Shown here one piece after another: positions 1 to 7,142 of a stretch of 11,839 nucleotides of DNA (the first letter of the stretch is position 1; each line of letters begins with the position of its first letter). Position numbers and translations under genes: made by a program. Source of the stretch: Rhodobacterales bacterium (GTDB lineage: Bacteria > Pseudomonadota > Alphaproteobacteria > Rhodobacterales > Rhodobacteraceae); NCBI GenBank assembly GCA_013298675.1, contig JAAFIJ010000053.1, positions 1-11,839 on the forward strand. Reading direction: 5' to 3'. A model generated the notes under the pieces. That model saw nothing but the letters and a program-made list of their open reading frames with translations. It did no database searches and was not told where the DNA came from.

Positions 1-6
1 TTAAAT

Positions 7-786
7 ATGGAGACCCGCGTGGATAGCCAAACGATAAAGATAGAGGCCCGCAAAGTTCAGGTCTATTACGGCACAAATCACGCCATCAAAGACGTGGATG
101 TCGATATTCTGGATAAGACGGTAACAGCCTTTATCGGCCCGTCGGGATGCGGAAAGTCGACATTTCTGCGCTGTCTGAACCGGATGAATGATACCATTCC
201 GTCGTGCCGGGTCGAAGGATCGATCACCCTTGAAGGTGAAAACATCAACGATGCCCGTGTGGACCCGGTGCAACTGCGTGCCCGTATCGGTATGGTTTTT
301 CAAAAGCCAAACCCGTTTCCAAAGTCGATCTATGACAATGTGGCCTACGGTCCGAAAATCCACGGTCTGACCCGCAACAAGGCAGAGCTGGACGAAGTTG
401 TCGAAAAATGCCTGCGCAAAGCCGCCCTTTGGGGTGAAGTAAAGGATCGTCTGACTGCACCCGGAACCAGTCTTTCTGGTGGCCAGCAGCAACGTCTTTG
501 CATCGCGCGCGCTATTGCGACCTCTCCCGAGGTGTTGCTGATGGACGAACCTTGTTCGGCGCTTGATCCGATTGCCACAGCGCAGGTCGAAGAGTTGATC
601 GATGAATTGCGCAGCCAGTTCTCTGTCGTCATCGTCACCCATTCGATGCAACAAGCCGCCCGCGTCAGCCAACGCACAGCGTTTTTCCATCTGGGCAATG
701 TTGTCGAATATGGCTCGACAGCGCAAATTTTCACAAATCCAACCGACCCGCGCACCGAAGCATATATCACTGGCCGGATCGGCTAA
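7..786 (+). CDS. pstB: Phosphate ABC transporter ATP-binding protein PstB
   Basis: This is the ATPase of the high-affinity phosphate importer PstSCAB; it hydrolyses ATP at the inner face of the membrane to drive Pi uptake through PstC/PstA. The 259-residue protein has the usual PstB length and all ABC motifs: Walker A GPSGCGKST (44-52), Q-loop Gln99 in the PstB-typical MVFQKPNPFPKSIYDN stretch (96-111), signature LSGGQ (156-160), Walker B VLLMDE (176-181), D-loop SALD (184-187) and switch His212. PstB also takes part in phosphate signalling with PhoU, which follows after 10 bases, and phoB comes after that. The upstream pst genes lie outside the window. An ATG at 7 opens the frame close to the window edge, so the upstream ribosome site cannot be judged. 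Identification is secure. Confidence 0.97.
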   Translation: METRVDSQTIKIEARKVQVYYGTNHAIKDVDVDILDKTVTAFIGPSGCGKSTFLRCLNRMNDTIPSCRVEGSITLEGENINDARVDPVQLRARIGMVFQKPNPFPKSIYDNVAYGPKIHGLTRNKAELDEVVEKCLRKAALWGEVKDRLTAPGTSLSGGQQQRLCIARAIATSPEVLLMDEPCSALDPIATAQVEELIDELRSQFSVVIVTHSMQQAARVSQRTAFFHLGNVVEYGSTAQIFTNPTDPRTEAYITGRIG

Positions 787-796
787 GGAGACGAAG

Positions 797-1504
797 ATGA
801 TCAACGACCAACATATCTTGCGGGCCTTTGACCGGGATCTGGATTCGGTTCAGGCCATGATCATGCGGATGGGCGGCCTGGTTGAGGCAGCCCTCTCTGA
901 CGCTGCTTTGGCGCTTGAAACCAAGGATCTGGAGCTTGCAGCGCAGGTGCGTGCGGGCGACAAAGCGATTGACGAACTGGAAGAGACGGTGAACGCCGAA
1001 TGTGCTCGCCTGATCGCACTGCGTGCGCCGATTGCTGGGGATTTGCGCACGGTTTTGACGGTGATGAAAATCGCCTCGAGTCTGGAACGCTGCGGCGATT
1101 ATGCCAAGAACCTTGCCAAGCGTGCCGCGGTTTTGGACACCATGCCAAATGTGCCCGGCGCATCCGGGGCAATCCGGCGCATGGCACGTGAAGTTGGGCG
1201 TTTGCTGAAAGACTCGCTCGACGCCTTTATCGCGCGTGATGCTGGTTTGGCCGCCGAGGTACGCTTGCGTGATCTTGATATCGACCAGATGTACAATGCC
1301 CTTTTCCGCGAATTCCTGACCCATATGATGGAAGACAGCCGCAATATCTCGCCTTGTATGCATCTGCATTTTATCGCGAAGAATATTGAACGGGTCGGCG
1401 ATCACGCCACAACCATTGCTGAACAAGTGATCTATCTTGCGACAGGCTCTCTGCCGGATGAGGACCGTCCAAAGGGCGAAGCGGTTCAAGGTGGGGCGGC
1501 CTGA
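797..1504 (+). CDS. phoU: Phosphate signalling adaptor PhoU
   Basis: PhoU links the Pst transporter to the PhoR/PhoB two-component system and keeps the Pho regulon off when phosphate is plentiful. The 235-residue product is all-helical in character and shows the two tandem PhoU repeats with their metal-binding signatures ERCGDYAKN (97-105) and ERVGDHATTIAE (198-209). The start at 797 is chosen because AAGGAG (785-790), overlapping the pstB stop, sits 6 bases upstream and the resulting N terminus matches PhoU proteins. The same frame is open further upstream inside pstB, but that stretch does not look like PhoU. One base separates its stop from the phoB start, so translation is probably coupled. 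Confidence 0.96.
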   Translation: MINDQHILRAFDRDLDSVQAMIMRMGGLVEAALSDAALALETKDLELAAQVRAGDKAIDELEETVNAECARLIALRAPIAGDLRTVLTVMKIASSLERCGDYAKNLAKRAAVLDTMPNVPGASGAIRRMAREVGRLLKDSLDAFIARDAGLAAEVRLRDLDIDQMYNALFREFLTHMMEDSRNISPCMHLHFIAKNIERVGDHATTIAEQVIYLATGSLPDEDRPKGEAVQGGAA

Positions 1505-1505
1505 G

Positions 1506-2195
1506 ATGTCGGTGAACCGCCCCCTGATCTTATTGGTAGAGGACGAGCCTGCACAGCGTGAGATTTTGGCCTATAATCTTGAAGCCGAAGGATATGATGT
1601 GGTGGTGGCGTGCGACGGCGAAGAAGCGCTGGAGCGTGTGGCAGAGCAGGCCCCGGACTTGATCCTGCTTGATTGGATGATGCCCAATGTATCTGGGATT
1701 GAAACCTGCAGACGGTTAAAGCAGCGCATGGCGACGCGGGCCATTCCCATTTTGATGCTGTCGGCAAGGTCGGACGAAACGGATAAGATACGCGGGCTGG
1801 AAACGGGCGCTGACGATTACATCGTCAAACCCTATTCCTTGGCTGAACTGATGGCGCGTCTGCGCTCTCATCTGCGACGCGTAAGGCCGGCAGGTCTTGG
1901 GGTGGTTCTGGAATGGGGTGATATCCGCCTAGACCCCGAAACCCACCGGGTGTCACGCAACGAAATGCCGATAAAGCTGGGTCCGACCGAATACAGATTG
2001 CTCGTTACCTTTTTGGAAAAACCCGGGCGCGTATTTTCGCGCGAACAATTGCTTGACCGGGTTTGGGGGCGCGACATTTACGTCGACACCAGAACCGTCG
2101 ATGTTCATATCGGCCGTTTGCGCAAAGCCCTGATGAACAGCGGCGAACCCGACCCTCTGCGCACTGTACGCGGTGCAGGCTATGCATTGGGCTAA
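1506..2195 (+). CDS. phoB: Phosphate regulon response regulator PhoB
   Basis: PhoB is the OmpR/PhoB-class transcription factor that is phosphorylated by PhoR under phosphate starvation and activates genes with Pho boxes, normally including pst. The 229-residue product equals the usual PhoB length. The receiver domain (about 7-122) has acidic pocket residues Glu12 and Asp13, phospho-acceptor Asp56 in LILLDWMMP, switch Ser86 and Lys108 in YIVKP. The winged-helix DNA-binding domain covers about 136-229 and ends in TVRGAGYALG, typical of the family. The ATG at 1506 follows the phoU stop by one base; no strong Shine-Dalgarno is visible, which fits coupled translation. The sensor kinase phoR is not in the window. 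A hairpin terminator follows. Confidence 0.96.
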   Translation: MSVNRPLILLVEDEPAQREILAYNLEAEGYDVVVACDGEEALERVAEQAPDLILLDWMMPNVSGIETCRRLKQRMATRAIPILMLSARSDETDKIRGLETGADDYIVKPYSLAELMARLRSHLRRVRPAGLGVVLEWGDIRLDPETHRVSRNEMPIKLGPTEYRLLVTFLEKPGRVFSREQLLDRVWGRDIYVDTRTVDVHIGRLRKALMNSGEPDPLRTVRGAGYALG

Positions 2196-2211
2196 CGACT
2201 GAAAGAGCGAT

Positions 2212-2253
2212 AAAAGCAAGGCCCGCCACATAGTGACGGGCCTTTTTGCTTTT
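2212..2253 (+). terminator. Hairpin terminator after phoB, probably bidirectional
   Basis: The stem pairs GCCCG (2221-2225) with CGGGC (2237-2241), continued after one mismatch by CAC/GTG (2227-2229 with 2233-2235) around an ATA loop. A run of five T follows (2243-2247). The outer AAAAGC and GCTTTT (2212-2217 with 2248-2253) are also complementary, so on the minus strand the same stem is followed by TTGCTTTT. It therefore can stop both the phoB transcript and the opposing tRNA-Gln transcript, whose 3' end lies 19 bases away. Confidence 0.85.
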
Positions 2254-2271
2254 CGCAATTTTTGCGGTAGT

Positions 2272-2346
2272 TGGCTGGGGCGCCAGGATTCGAACCTGGG
2301 TATGTCGGTACCAAAAACCGATGCCTTACCGCTTGGCGACGCCCCA
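2272..2346 (-). tRNA. tRNA-Gln (anticodon UUG)
   Basis: Read on the minus strand, the 75-base sequence folds as a full cloverleaf. The 7-bp acceptor stem is TGGGGCG/CGCCCCA, with discriminator G and an encoded CCA (2274-2272). The D arm contains GCCAAGCGGTAAGGC. The anticodon stem is TCGGT/ACCGA with a 7-base loop TTTTGGT. The T arm is CCAGG-TTCGAAT-CCTGG. The anticodon TTG is at 2314-2312 and reads CAA, so the tRNA carries glutamine. It lies between two plus-strand genes and is transcribed toward the phoB terminator. Its promoter must lie in about 2350-2450, but no confident boxes are seen there. Confidence 0.96.
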
Positions 2347-2448
2347 ACTGCGGCGGTGTTTAGCGAAGGCGGGGTGGCCCTGCAAGGGGGGAATTCAGAA
2401 ATTTCTCATAAGCTTGCGCTTAACGGGTTTGCCGGGCTAGGGGTAGGC

Positions 2449-3627
2449 ATGGAAAATGTAGATGTCATCGTTTTGGGTGCTGGTGCTGCAGGCATGATGG
2501 CCGCAGCAGAGGCGGGTCGTCGTGGTCGGCGGGTGGTTGTGATCGACCATGCCGCCAAAGCCGGTGAGAAAATTCGGATTTCGGGCGGGGGGCGGTGCAA
2601 CTTTACCAATCTGAATATCAGCGCGGAAAAGTTCATTTCTAAAAACCCGCGATTCGCGCTGTCTGCGCTAAAGCGGTTCACCGAACGCGACTTTGTGGCG
2701 CGCATCGATGCCGCGGGGATCGCGTGGCACGAAAAAACCCTTGGTCAGTTATTCTGTGACGGGCAGGCGACGCAAGTGGTGGATCTGTTGCTGGGCGAAA
2801 TGCGCCGGGCCGGGGTTCAGCTATGGCTGTCATGTCATGTCTCTGATGTGACCAAAAGTGCGGCGGGATATGTCGTGATGACAGAGCGCGGCCCTGTGAC
2901 GGGCGCCGCTGTGATTGTGGCTACGGGGGGGAAATCTATTCCCAAGATGGGGGCCAGCGGCTTTGGTTACCGTCTGGCAGAGCAGTTTGGCATAGGCTTG
3001 GTTGAAACGCGGCCCGGTTTGGTACCCCTGACCTTTGCCGAACAGGAATTGGACTGGATGCGCCCTCTGGCAGGGGTGGCGGTCGATGGCCGAGTAAGCT
3101 GCGGTAAAGTTGGGTTTGACGAGGCGATTTTGTTCACGCATCGGGGTTTGTCGGGGCCATCTATCCTGCAGATATCCAGCTATTGGCGTGAAGGTCAAAG
3201 CCTGTCGATCAATCTGCGGCCAAGTCTGGATGCAAAAGCATGGCTGCGTGAGCAGAAAAAGAACCATGGCCGGCAAGCCCTGCGCACTGTGCTGACACAT
3301 ATCTTGCCTGAACGGTTGGCGCGCCAACTCGAGGTGCTAAGTGGCGTGACGGGCCCCCTTGCAGAGCAATCGGCGGCGACTCTCGATGCCGTGGCGGGGC
3401 TGATGGCGCAGTGGCCTCTGACGCCCGTAGGCTCAGAGGGATACCGCACGGCCGAGGTTACCTTGGGCGGCATTGACACAGACGCGCTTGATGCACGCAC
3501 GATGCAGGCCAAGGCCGTGCCAGGGCTGTATTTCGTGGGTGAGGTGGTCGATGTGACTGGCTGGCTTGGCGGATACAACTTTCAATGGGCATGGTCATCG
3601 GGTTGGGCCGCAGGGCAGGTGGCTTAG
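2449..3627 (+). CDS. HI0933/YhiN-family FAD-dependent oxidoreductase
   Basis: This is a cytoplasmic flavoprotein of the HI0933 (TIGR00275, YhiN/BaiN-like) family. The physiological substrate of most members is unknown; the bile-acid enzyme BaiN is one characterised relative, and no bile-acid role is implied here. The 392 residues match the family length. Visible motifs are the N-terminal dinucleotide fold GAGAAG (10-15), GGGRCNFTN (46-54), the second FAD contact ATGG (158-161), FTHRGLSGP (229-237), and the C-terminal GEVVDVTGWLGGYNFQWAW (364-382). The frame is open back to 2233, but that would run across the tRNA; the ATG at 2449, preceded by AGGGG (2439-2443), begins exactly at the conserved fold. 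It is convergent with kdsA, with the stop codons overlapping in TTAG (3624-3627). Confidence 0.9.
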   Translation: MENVDVIVLGAGAAGMMAAAEAGRRGRRVVVIDHAAKAGEKIRISGGGRCNFTNLNISAEKFISKNPRFALSALKRFTERDFVARIDAAGIAWHEKTLGQLFCDGQATQVVDLLLGEMRRAGVQLWLSCHVSDVTKSAAGYVVMTERGPVTGAAVIVATGGKSIPKMGASGFGYRLAEQFGIGLVETRPGLVPLTFAEQELDWMRPLAGVAVDGRVSCGKVGFDEAILFTHRGLSGPSILQISSYWREGQSLSINLRPSLDAKAWLREQKKNHGRQALRTVLTHILPERLARQLEVLSGVTGPLAEQSAATLDAVAGLMAQWPLTPVGSEGYRTAEVTLGGIDTDALDARTMQAKAVPGLYFVGEVVDVTGWLGGYNFQWAWSSGWAAGQVA

Positions 3628-4454
3628 ACCCGAAGGGGGTCTTTCTTTGCCAACCTATCAAATGCCATTAATGAGTCTATCAATGCACCCATCTTGGCCA
3701 GATAGATCATGTTTGGCCCATCGGAAGGCGCCGTATCTGGTGCCTCATGGGTTTCGATAAAGACACCAGCGATCCCTAAAGACACCGCTGCGCGCGCCAT
3801 GACGGGGGCAAATTCGCGCTGTCCGCCGGACGAGTCGCCTTGCCCGCCCGGTTGCTGCACCGAATGGGTGGCATCCATGATCACCGGATAACCGGTGCGC
3901 GCCATGATCGGCAGGCTGCGCATATCAGCCACAAGGGTGTTATAGCCAAAAGACGCCCCGCGTTCAGTCAACATGATATTGGTGTTGCCGGTTGAGGCCA
4001 CCTTTTGCGCAACATTCGCCATGTCCCATGGTGCCAGAAATTGCCCCTTTTTGATGTTCACAATCGCCCCGGTTTCGCCCGCCGCAATCAGCATATCGGT
4101 TTGGCGGCACAAAAACGCGGGGATCTGGATGACGTCAACCACCGTTGCCGCTTCACGCGCTTGGGCGATGTCATGCACATCGGTCAACACTGGCAACCCT
4201 GAGGCGCGGATGGTTTCAAGCACCTTTAGCCCGGCGCCCAGCCCCAAGCCGCGCTTACCCTTTAGCGACGTGCGGTTGGCTTTATCATAGCTGGCCTTGA
4301 ACACATATTGTGCCCCCGCCTTGGCGCAAATTTCAGCCATGGTTCCCGCAATCATCTGCGCGTGGTCCAGGCTTTCAAGCTGGCACGGCCCTGCGATCAC
4401 CAACAGCGGATGATCGTTGCTGATGGTCAGGTTTCCGCATTTGATTATTTTCAT
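3624..4454 (-). CDS. kdsA: 3-deoxy-8-phosphooctulonate synthase KdsA (KDO-8-phosphate synthase)
   Basis: KdsA condenses phosphoenolpyruvate with D-arabinose-5-phosphate to give KDO-8-phosphate, the precursor of the KDO sugar in lipopolysaccharide core and in group 2 capsule linkers. The 276-residue TIM-barrel protein has FKASYDKANR (52-61), QIPAFLCRQTD (110-120) and DATHS (194-198). Cys24 in AGPC replaces the asparagine of the E. coli enzyme, and His197, Glu234 and Asp245 match the other metal ligands of the Aquifex enzyme by my alignment from memory, so I infer the metal-dependent class II form. The ribosome site GAGGA overlaps the kpsE stop, with 7 bases between the genes, which points to translational coupling in a kpsT-kpsE-kdsA transcript. 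It may be the cell's only kdsA or a capsule-dedicated copy; the window cannot tell. Confidence 0.95.
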   Translation of the reverse strand: MKIIKCGNLTISNDHPLLVIAGPCQLESLDHAQMIAGTMAEICAKAGAQYVFKASYDKANRTSLKGKRGLGLGAGLKVLETIRASGLPVLTDVHDIAQAREAATVVDVIQIPAFLCRQTDMLIAAGETGAIVNIKKGQFLAPWDMANVAQKVASTGNTNIMLTERGASFGYNTLVADMRSLPIMARTGYPVIMDATHSVQQPGGQGDSSGGQREFAPVMARAAVSLGIAGVFIETHEAPDTAPSDGPNMIYLAKMGALIDSLMAFDRLAKKDPLRV

Positions 4455-4461
4455 ATCTTCC

Positions 4462-6321
4462 TCAGGCGGTGACCTGCTCTCGCAGGATGGCGACTGTCAT
4501 AGAGATCATCAGGTAGATCCCTGCAAAGATCAGCAAAACAATCAGTGTATTCTCAAAGGCGCGCGGATAGCTTGCTTCGTCGGCCGCAACGGGGCTGACA
4601 GAGACTGACAGATAGCGCGTCTGGCGGTTCGCCTCAAGCCGTGCCGATTCCATAGAGGTCAGCGACTGCGCCAACAACAATTGGCGCGTTTGCACGTCGG
4701 TCTGAGCGACCAGCAATTCGCTTTGGACATTGGCAATCGACGGTCCAGTGGCGCTGTCCTCGGTCAGTTTTGCGCGCAAGGCGGCAATCTGCCCCTCTAG
4801 CGTGGCGATTCGGCGTTTCAGCGGTTCCATACGTGCAAGGTTCGGGCTTGAGTTCGATTCCATTTGCGCCAAAGACAGGCTGTCTTGTGACAATTGGCTT
4901 TCCAGCGACCCAATTTGACCCGTAATCAAAGAGACTTCGATTTCAGAACTTAGGATTTTGAACTTTTCTTGCAGCAAGATAACCGTACGGTTTGCTTCGT
5001 TCAGCTTTGCCTCGGCATCAGCAAAACTTTCCTTTGCGCCCTTCATCTGGTCTTCGCGCACGCGTGTCGTCAATCCTTCGACCCGTTCTTCGGCATATTT
5101 GATAAGCGCGTTTGAGAACTCCACCGCCTTTTCGGGTGACGCTGCGACCACCTCAAGCTTGATGATCCCTTCTGTCGGGTCATAGGAAATCTTGACGTTG
5201 TTCTTGTACTTTTTGTAAACCGACCCTTCGGTCGCATCCGCCGTAAGCCGTTGGATCGGATCGATGGAAGGGTCCGCAAAGTGCGCGCGAAAGCCGTTAT
5301 CGGCCTCTAGCCGGGCCATCGCCTGTTGGGATTGCAAATAGCCTTGTACGGCGATCGAATCAGTGGCGGTTGCAAAGGGGCTGTTGCGCATCAAGCTGGC
5401 CATGCCAGCAACAGCGGCGGGTTCTGCTTGCTGGATCAGAAATTCGGTGTGGGTTGAATACATCGGCGTCGCGATCGCATAATAATAGAACGCGGCAAGG
5501 ATCGTCGGCAACCCGACAAACACAAACATCCGCGCAGCCAAGAGCATCGACTTGCGCCGCCTGCGCCGCATGATGTCTTGTTGAATCCGCGTAACCTCTG
5601 CCAAGTGAGAGCTTTCGGCACGTACTTCGGTTGAGGGGATTTGAATGGGCTTCATCGTTTGTGGTAGACGAATGCCGTCTCCACCTGGGGTCAGCGCCAA
5701 GGCCCGAGACCCGGGTGCTTGGCCCTCATTTGCACCGGCAGAGGTGACAAATTCGAGAATTGAGTTTGCCTGAAATGGATCGATTCCAGCCGCGCGCAGC
5801 AAGCGGATCGCATCGAAATCTGATGTCGCAGGCAGGCCATGCTTTTGCGCCAGCCGCCGCGCCATGCGCAATTGACGACCCGTCAGTCCCTCTTTGCGGA
5901 TGCCATCGATGGTTTGGCCAACATCTTGACGCCCTGGATCAGCGGACCCAGCATCAGACGCAGCCATACGAGAAGGTGCCGCAGATGGAATGGCGGGCTG
6001 GGCTGTTGGCCGTGCTGTCGGAAAGGGTTCAGCGCCAAAGCCGTCATCACTGGACGATGGCATGAAGGCATCGTCACCAATCTGTTGTCCAGGGGCCACA
6101 TTCGGACGCAGTTGCGACACGGGGCGCATCTGCGTTTCCGGCGACATTCTTGCAAAGGTGCCGGGCCCGTTTGATGCGACATTCTGCGCAGACGCATGAG
6201 TACCAGACGCCGATTTGGCAGATGACGCGGAAGCATGCGTGCGCGACCCTTGCGTCGACGGCTTGGCGATGCCTTCGGACAGGCGCGTGCGGAACCGTTT
6301 AACTGTGAACTTCATAGTCAT
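4462..6321 (-). CDS. kpsE: KpsE-like capsule polysaccharide export inner-membrane protein with long N-terminal extension
   Basis: This is a polysaccharide co-polymerase/export protein of the KpsE/BexC/CtrB family, which spans the periplasm and joins the inner-membrane ABC exporter to the outer-membrane channel. The 619-residue product has two membrane segments, about 259-284 and 590-612, enclosing a large periplasmic part with a heptad-rich coiled coil (about 425-570), as in KpsE. E. coli KpsE is about 380 residues, so the roughly 255 residues before the first membrane segment are extra. They comprise a low-complexity Ser/Ala/Pro/Gln region (about 20-135), a basic helical patch with GLTGRQLRMARRLAQKHGL (145-163) and DAIRLLRAAGIDPFQ (170-184), and an Arg-rich stretch MRRRRRK just before the membrane. 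The start at 6321 is favoured because AAGG lies 7 bases upstream; it overlaps the kpsT end by 23 bases. A second ATG at 6315 is possible. Confidence 0.85.
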   Translation of the reverse strand: MTMKFTVKRFRTRLSEGIAKPSTQGSRTHASASSAKSASGTHASAQNVASNGPGTFARMSPETQMRPVSQLRPNVAPGQQIGDDAFMPSSSDDGFGAEPFPTARPTAQPAIPSAAPSRMAASDAGSADPGRQDVGQTIDGIRKEGLTGRQLRMARRLAQKHGLPATSDFDAIRLLRAAGIDPFQANSILEFVTSAGANEGQAPGSRALALTPGGDGIRLPQTMKPIQIPSTEVRAESSHLAEVTRIQQDIMRRRRRKSMLLAARMFVFVGLPTILAAFYYYAIATPMYSTHTEFLIQQAEPAAVAGMASLMRNSPFATATDSIAVQGYLQSQQAMARLEADNGFRAHFADPSIDPIQRLTADATEGSVYKKYKNNVKISYDPTEGIIKLEVVAASPEKAVEFSNALIKYAEERVEGLTTRVREDQMKGAKESFADAEAKLNEANRTVILLQEKFKILSSEIEVSLITGQIGSLESQLSQDSLSLAQMESNSSPNLARMEPLKRRIATLEGQIAALRAKLTEDSATGPSIANVQSELLVAQTDVQTRQLLLAQSLTSMESARLEANRQTRYLSVSVSPVAADEASYPRAFENTLIVLLIFAGIYLMISMTVAILREQVTA

Positions 6322-6958
6322 ACAGACGCCTTGCTTCTTGAAGAGTTTCAAACATGTAAAGTTGCCCGTTGCGCAGCACTGCTGCCGTCTGGCAGAATTT
6401 TTCAAGGGTTTGGGGCTGATGCGAGACGACGATAACCGTCCCGTTTGCCAACCGCTCGCGCAAAATTTGCCCTGCCTTTTTGTTGAACTCGACATCCGTT
6501 GACGCAGGCATGCCTTCGTCAATCAAGTAGATGTCAAATTCTAAGGCGAGCATCAGAGAAAAGGTAAAACGCGAACGCATGCCGCTGGAAAACGTCCCGA
6601 CGGGCATGTCAAAGTATTCATCAATGCCCGACAGCCAGCGACAAAAGCTTTCGATATAGTCGGGATCGAGGCTGTACAGTCGGGCAATATAGCGGGCATT
6701 TTCCTTGGCAGTGTGTTTGCCAACGATGCCGCCCATGAACCCAAGGGGAAATGATATCCGCGAAGTCCGGGTGATCTTGCCTTCATCTGGTTTTTCAAGC
6801 CCAGCCATCATGTTGATGATCGTGGTCTTTCCCGAGCCATTGCGCGCAAGGATGCCAAGCGACTTGCCCAGCTCTACTTTAAAGCTGGCCTGATTAAGGA
6901 TGACCTTTCTGCTTTCGCCGGTCCAAAAAGACTTGCTGACGCCTTCAAATGCAATCAT
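6299..6958 (-). CDS. kpsT: Capsule polysaccharide ABC exporter ATP-binding protein KpsT
   Basis: This is the ATPase of an ABC-2 type exporter that moves capsular polysaccharide across the inner membrane together with the permease KpsM. The motifs are Walker A ARNGSGKTT (38-46), the KpsT/Wzt-type signature FSSGMRSR (123-130) instead of canonical LSGGQ, Walker B YLIDEG (144-149) and switch His180. Starting at the ATG at 6958 gives 219 residues, the same length as E. coli KpsT, and an aligned N terminus (MIAFEGVSKSF). A GTG at 7012 would add 18 residues; AGGAG at 6981-6977 is 18 bases from the ATG, too far to settle the start. It overlaps kpsE by 23 bases. No permease gene is adjacent: the next gene upstream is nhaA, so KpsM must be encoded elsewhere. 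Confidence 0.9.
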   Translation of the reverse strand: MIAFEGVSKSFWTGESRKVILNQASFKVELGKSLGILARNGSGKTTIINMMAGLEKPDEGKITRTSRISFPLGFMGGIVGKHTAKENARYIARLYSLDPDYIESFCRWLSGIDEYFDMPVGTFSSGMRSRFTFSLMLALEFDIYLIDEGMPASTDVEFNKKAGQILRERLANGTVIVVSHQPQTLEKFCQTAAVLRNGQLYMFETLQEARRLYDYEVHS

Positions 6959-7015
6959 CCGCGCCCGCTGGGCCAGCTCCTGTTTTGAAGTTTCAAAGTC
7001 ATCGTGACACACTCT

Positions 7016-7077
7016 TTACGTCAAAATGGTTAACATGGTTTTCGTGGCCAAACTGTCAAGGCAACACATTACGTCAA
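7016..7077. repeat. Direct repeat TTACGTCAA flanking the candidate kps promoter
   Basis: The nonamer TTACGTCAA occurs at 7016-7024 and again at 7069-7077, 53 bases apart and on either side of the candidate -35 and -10 boxes. The spacing is about five helical turns, so a regulator could bind both copies, but chance is possible for a repeat this short. Confidence 0.4.
7031..7059 (-). promoter_or_regulatory. Candidate promoter of the kpsT-kpsE-kdsA operon
   Basis: On the minus strand a perfect -35 hexamer TTGACA (7059-7054) is followed after 17 bases by ATGTTA (7036-7031), a poor -10 match; a shift by one base gives TGTTAA. Initiation would fall near 7022-7025, leaving a leader of roughly 65 bases to the ATG at 6958 but only about 10 to the GTG at 7012. 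The -10 is weak, so this is tentative. Confidence 0.35.
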
Positions 7078-7092
7078 CAAACAAGTAAATAA

Positions 7093-7125
7093 CCGATATT
7101 TGGGGCGCAATTATGTCGATATCGG
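7093..7125. repeat. Inverted repeat between nhaA and kpsT
   Basis: CCGATAT (7093-7099) and ATATCGG (7119-7125) are exact inverted copies separated by 19 bases; the second copy also lies within the palindrome CGATATCG (7117-7124). It sits 18 bases past the nhaA stop. Neither strand shows a following T run, so it is not a standard intrinsic terminator. It could be a weak transcript 3' structure or a protein site. Confidence 0.4.
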
Positions 7126-7142
7126 ACCTAATTTGTCTAGGC

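Noticed and set aside
1..804. Long minus-strand open frame covering pstB
   Set aside because: It is fully antisense to an intact pstB with every ABC motif, and its translation resembles no known fold; a shadow of the coding bias on the other strand.
767..1489. Minus-strand open frame of about 240 codons across phoU
   Set aside because: Antisense to phoU, Cys/His/Arg-rich without motifs, no ribosome site or promoter seen.
2233..2448. N-terminal extension of the flavoprotein
   Set aside because: It would translate through the complete tRNA-Gln in antisense, and the conserved dinucleotide fold starts right after the ATG at 2449.
6322..6522. Upstream extension of the kpsE frame into kpsT
   Set aside because: These 67 codons lie inside kpsT in another frame and are unlike export proteins; a good ribosome site stands before 6321.
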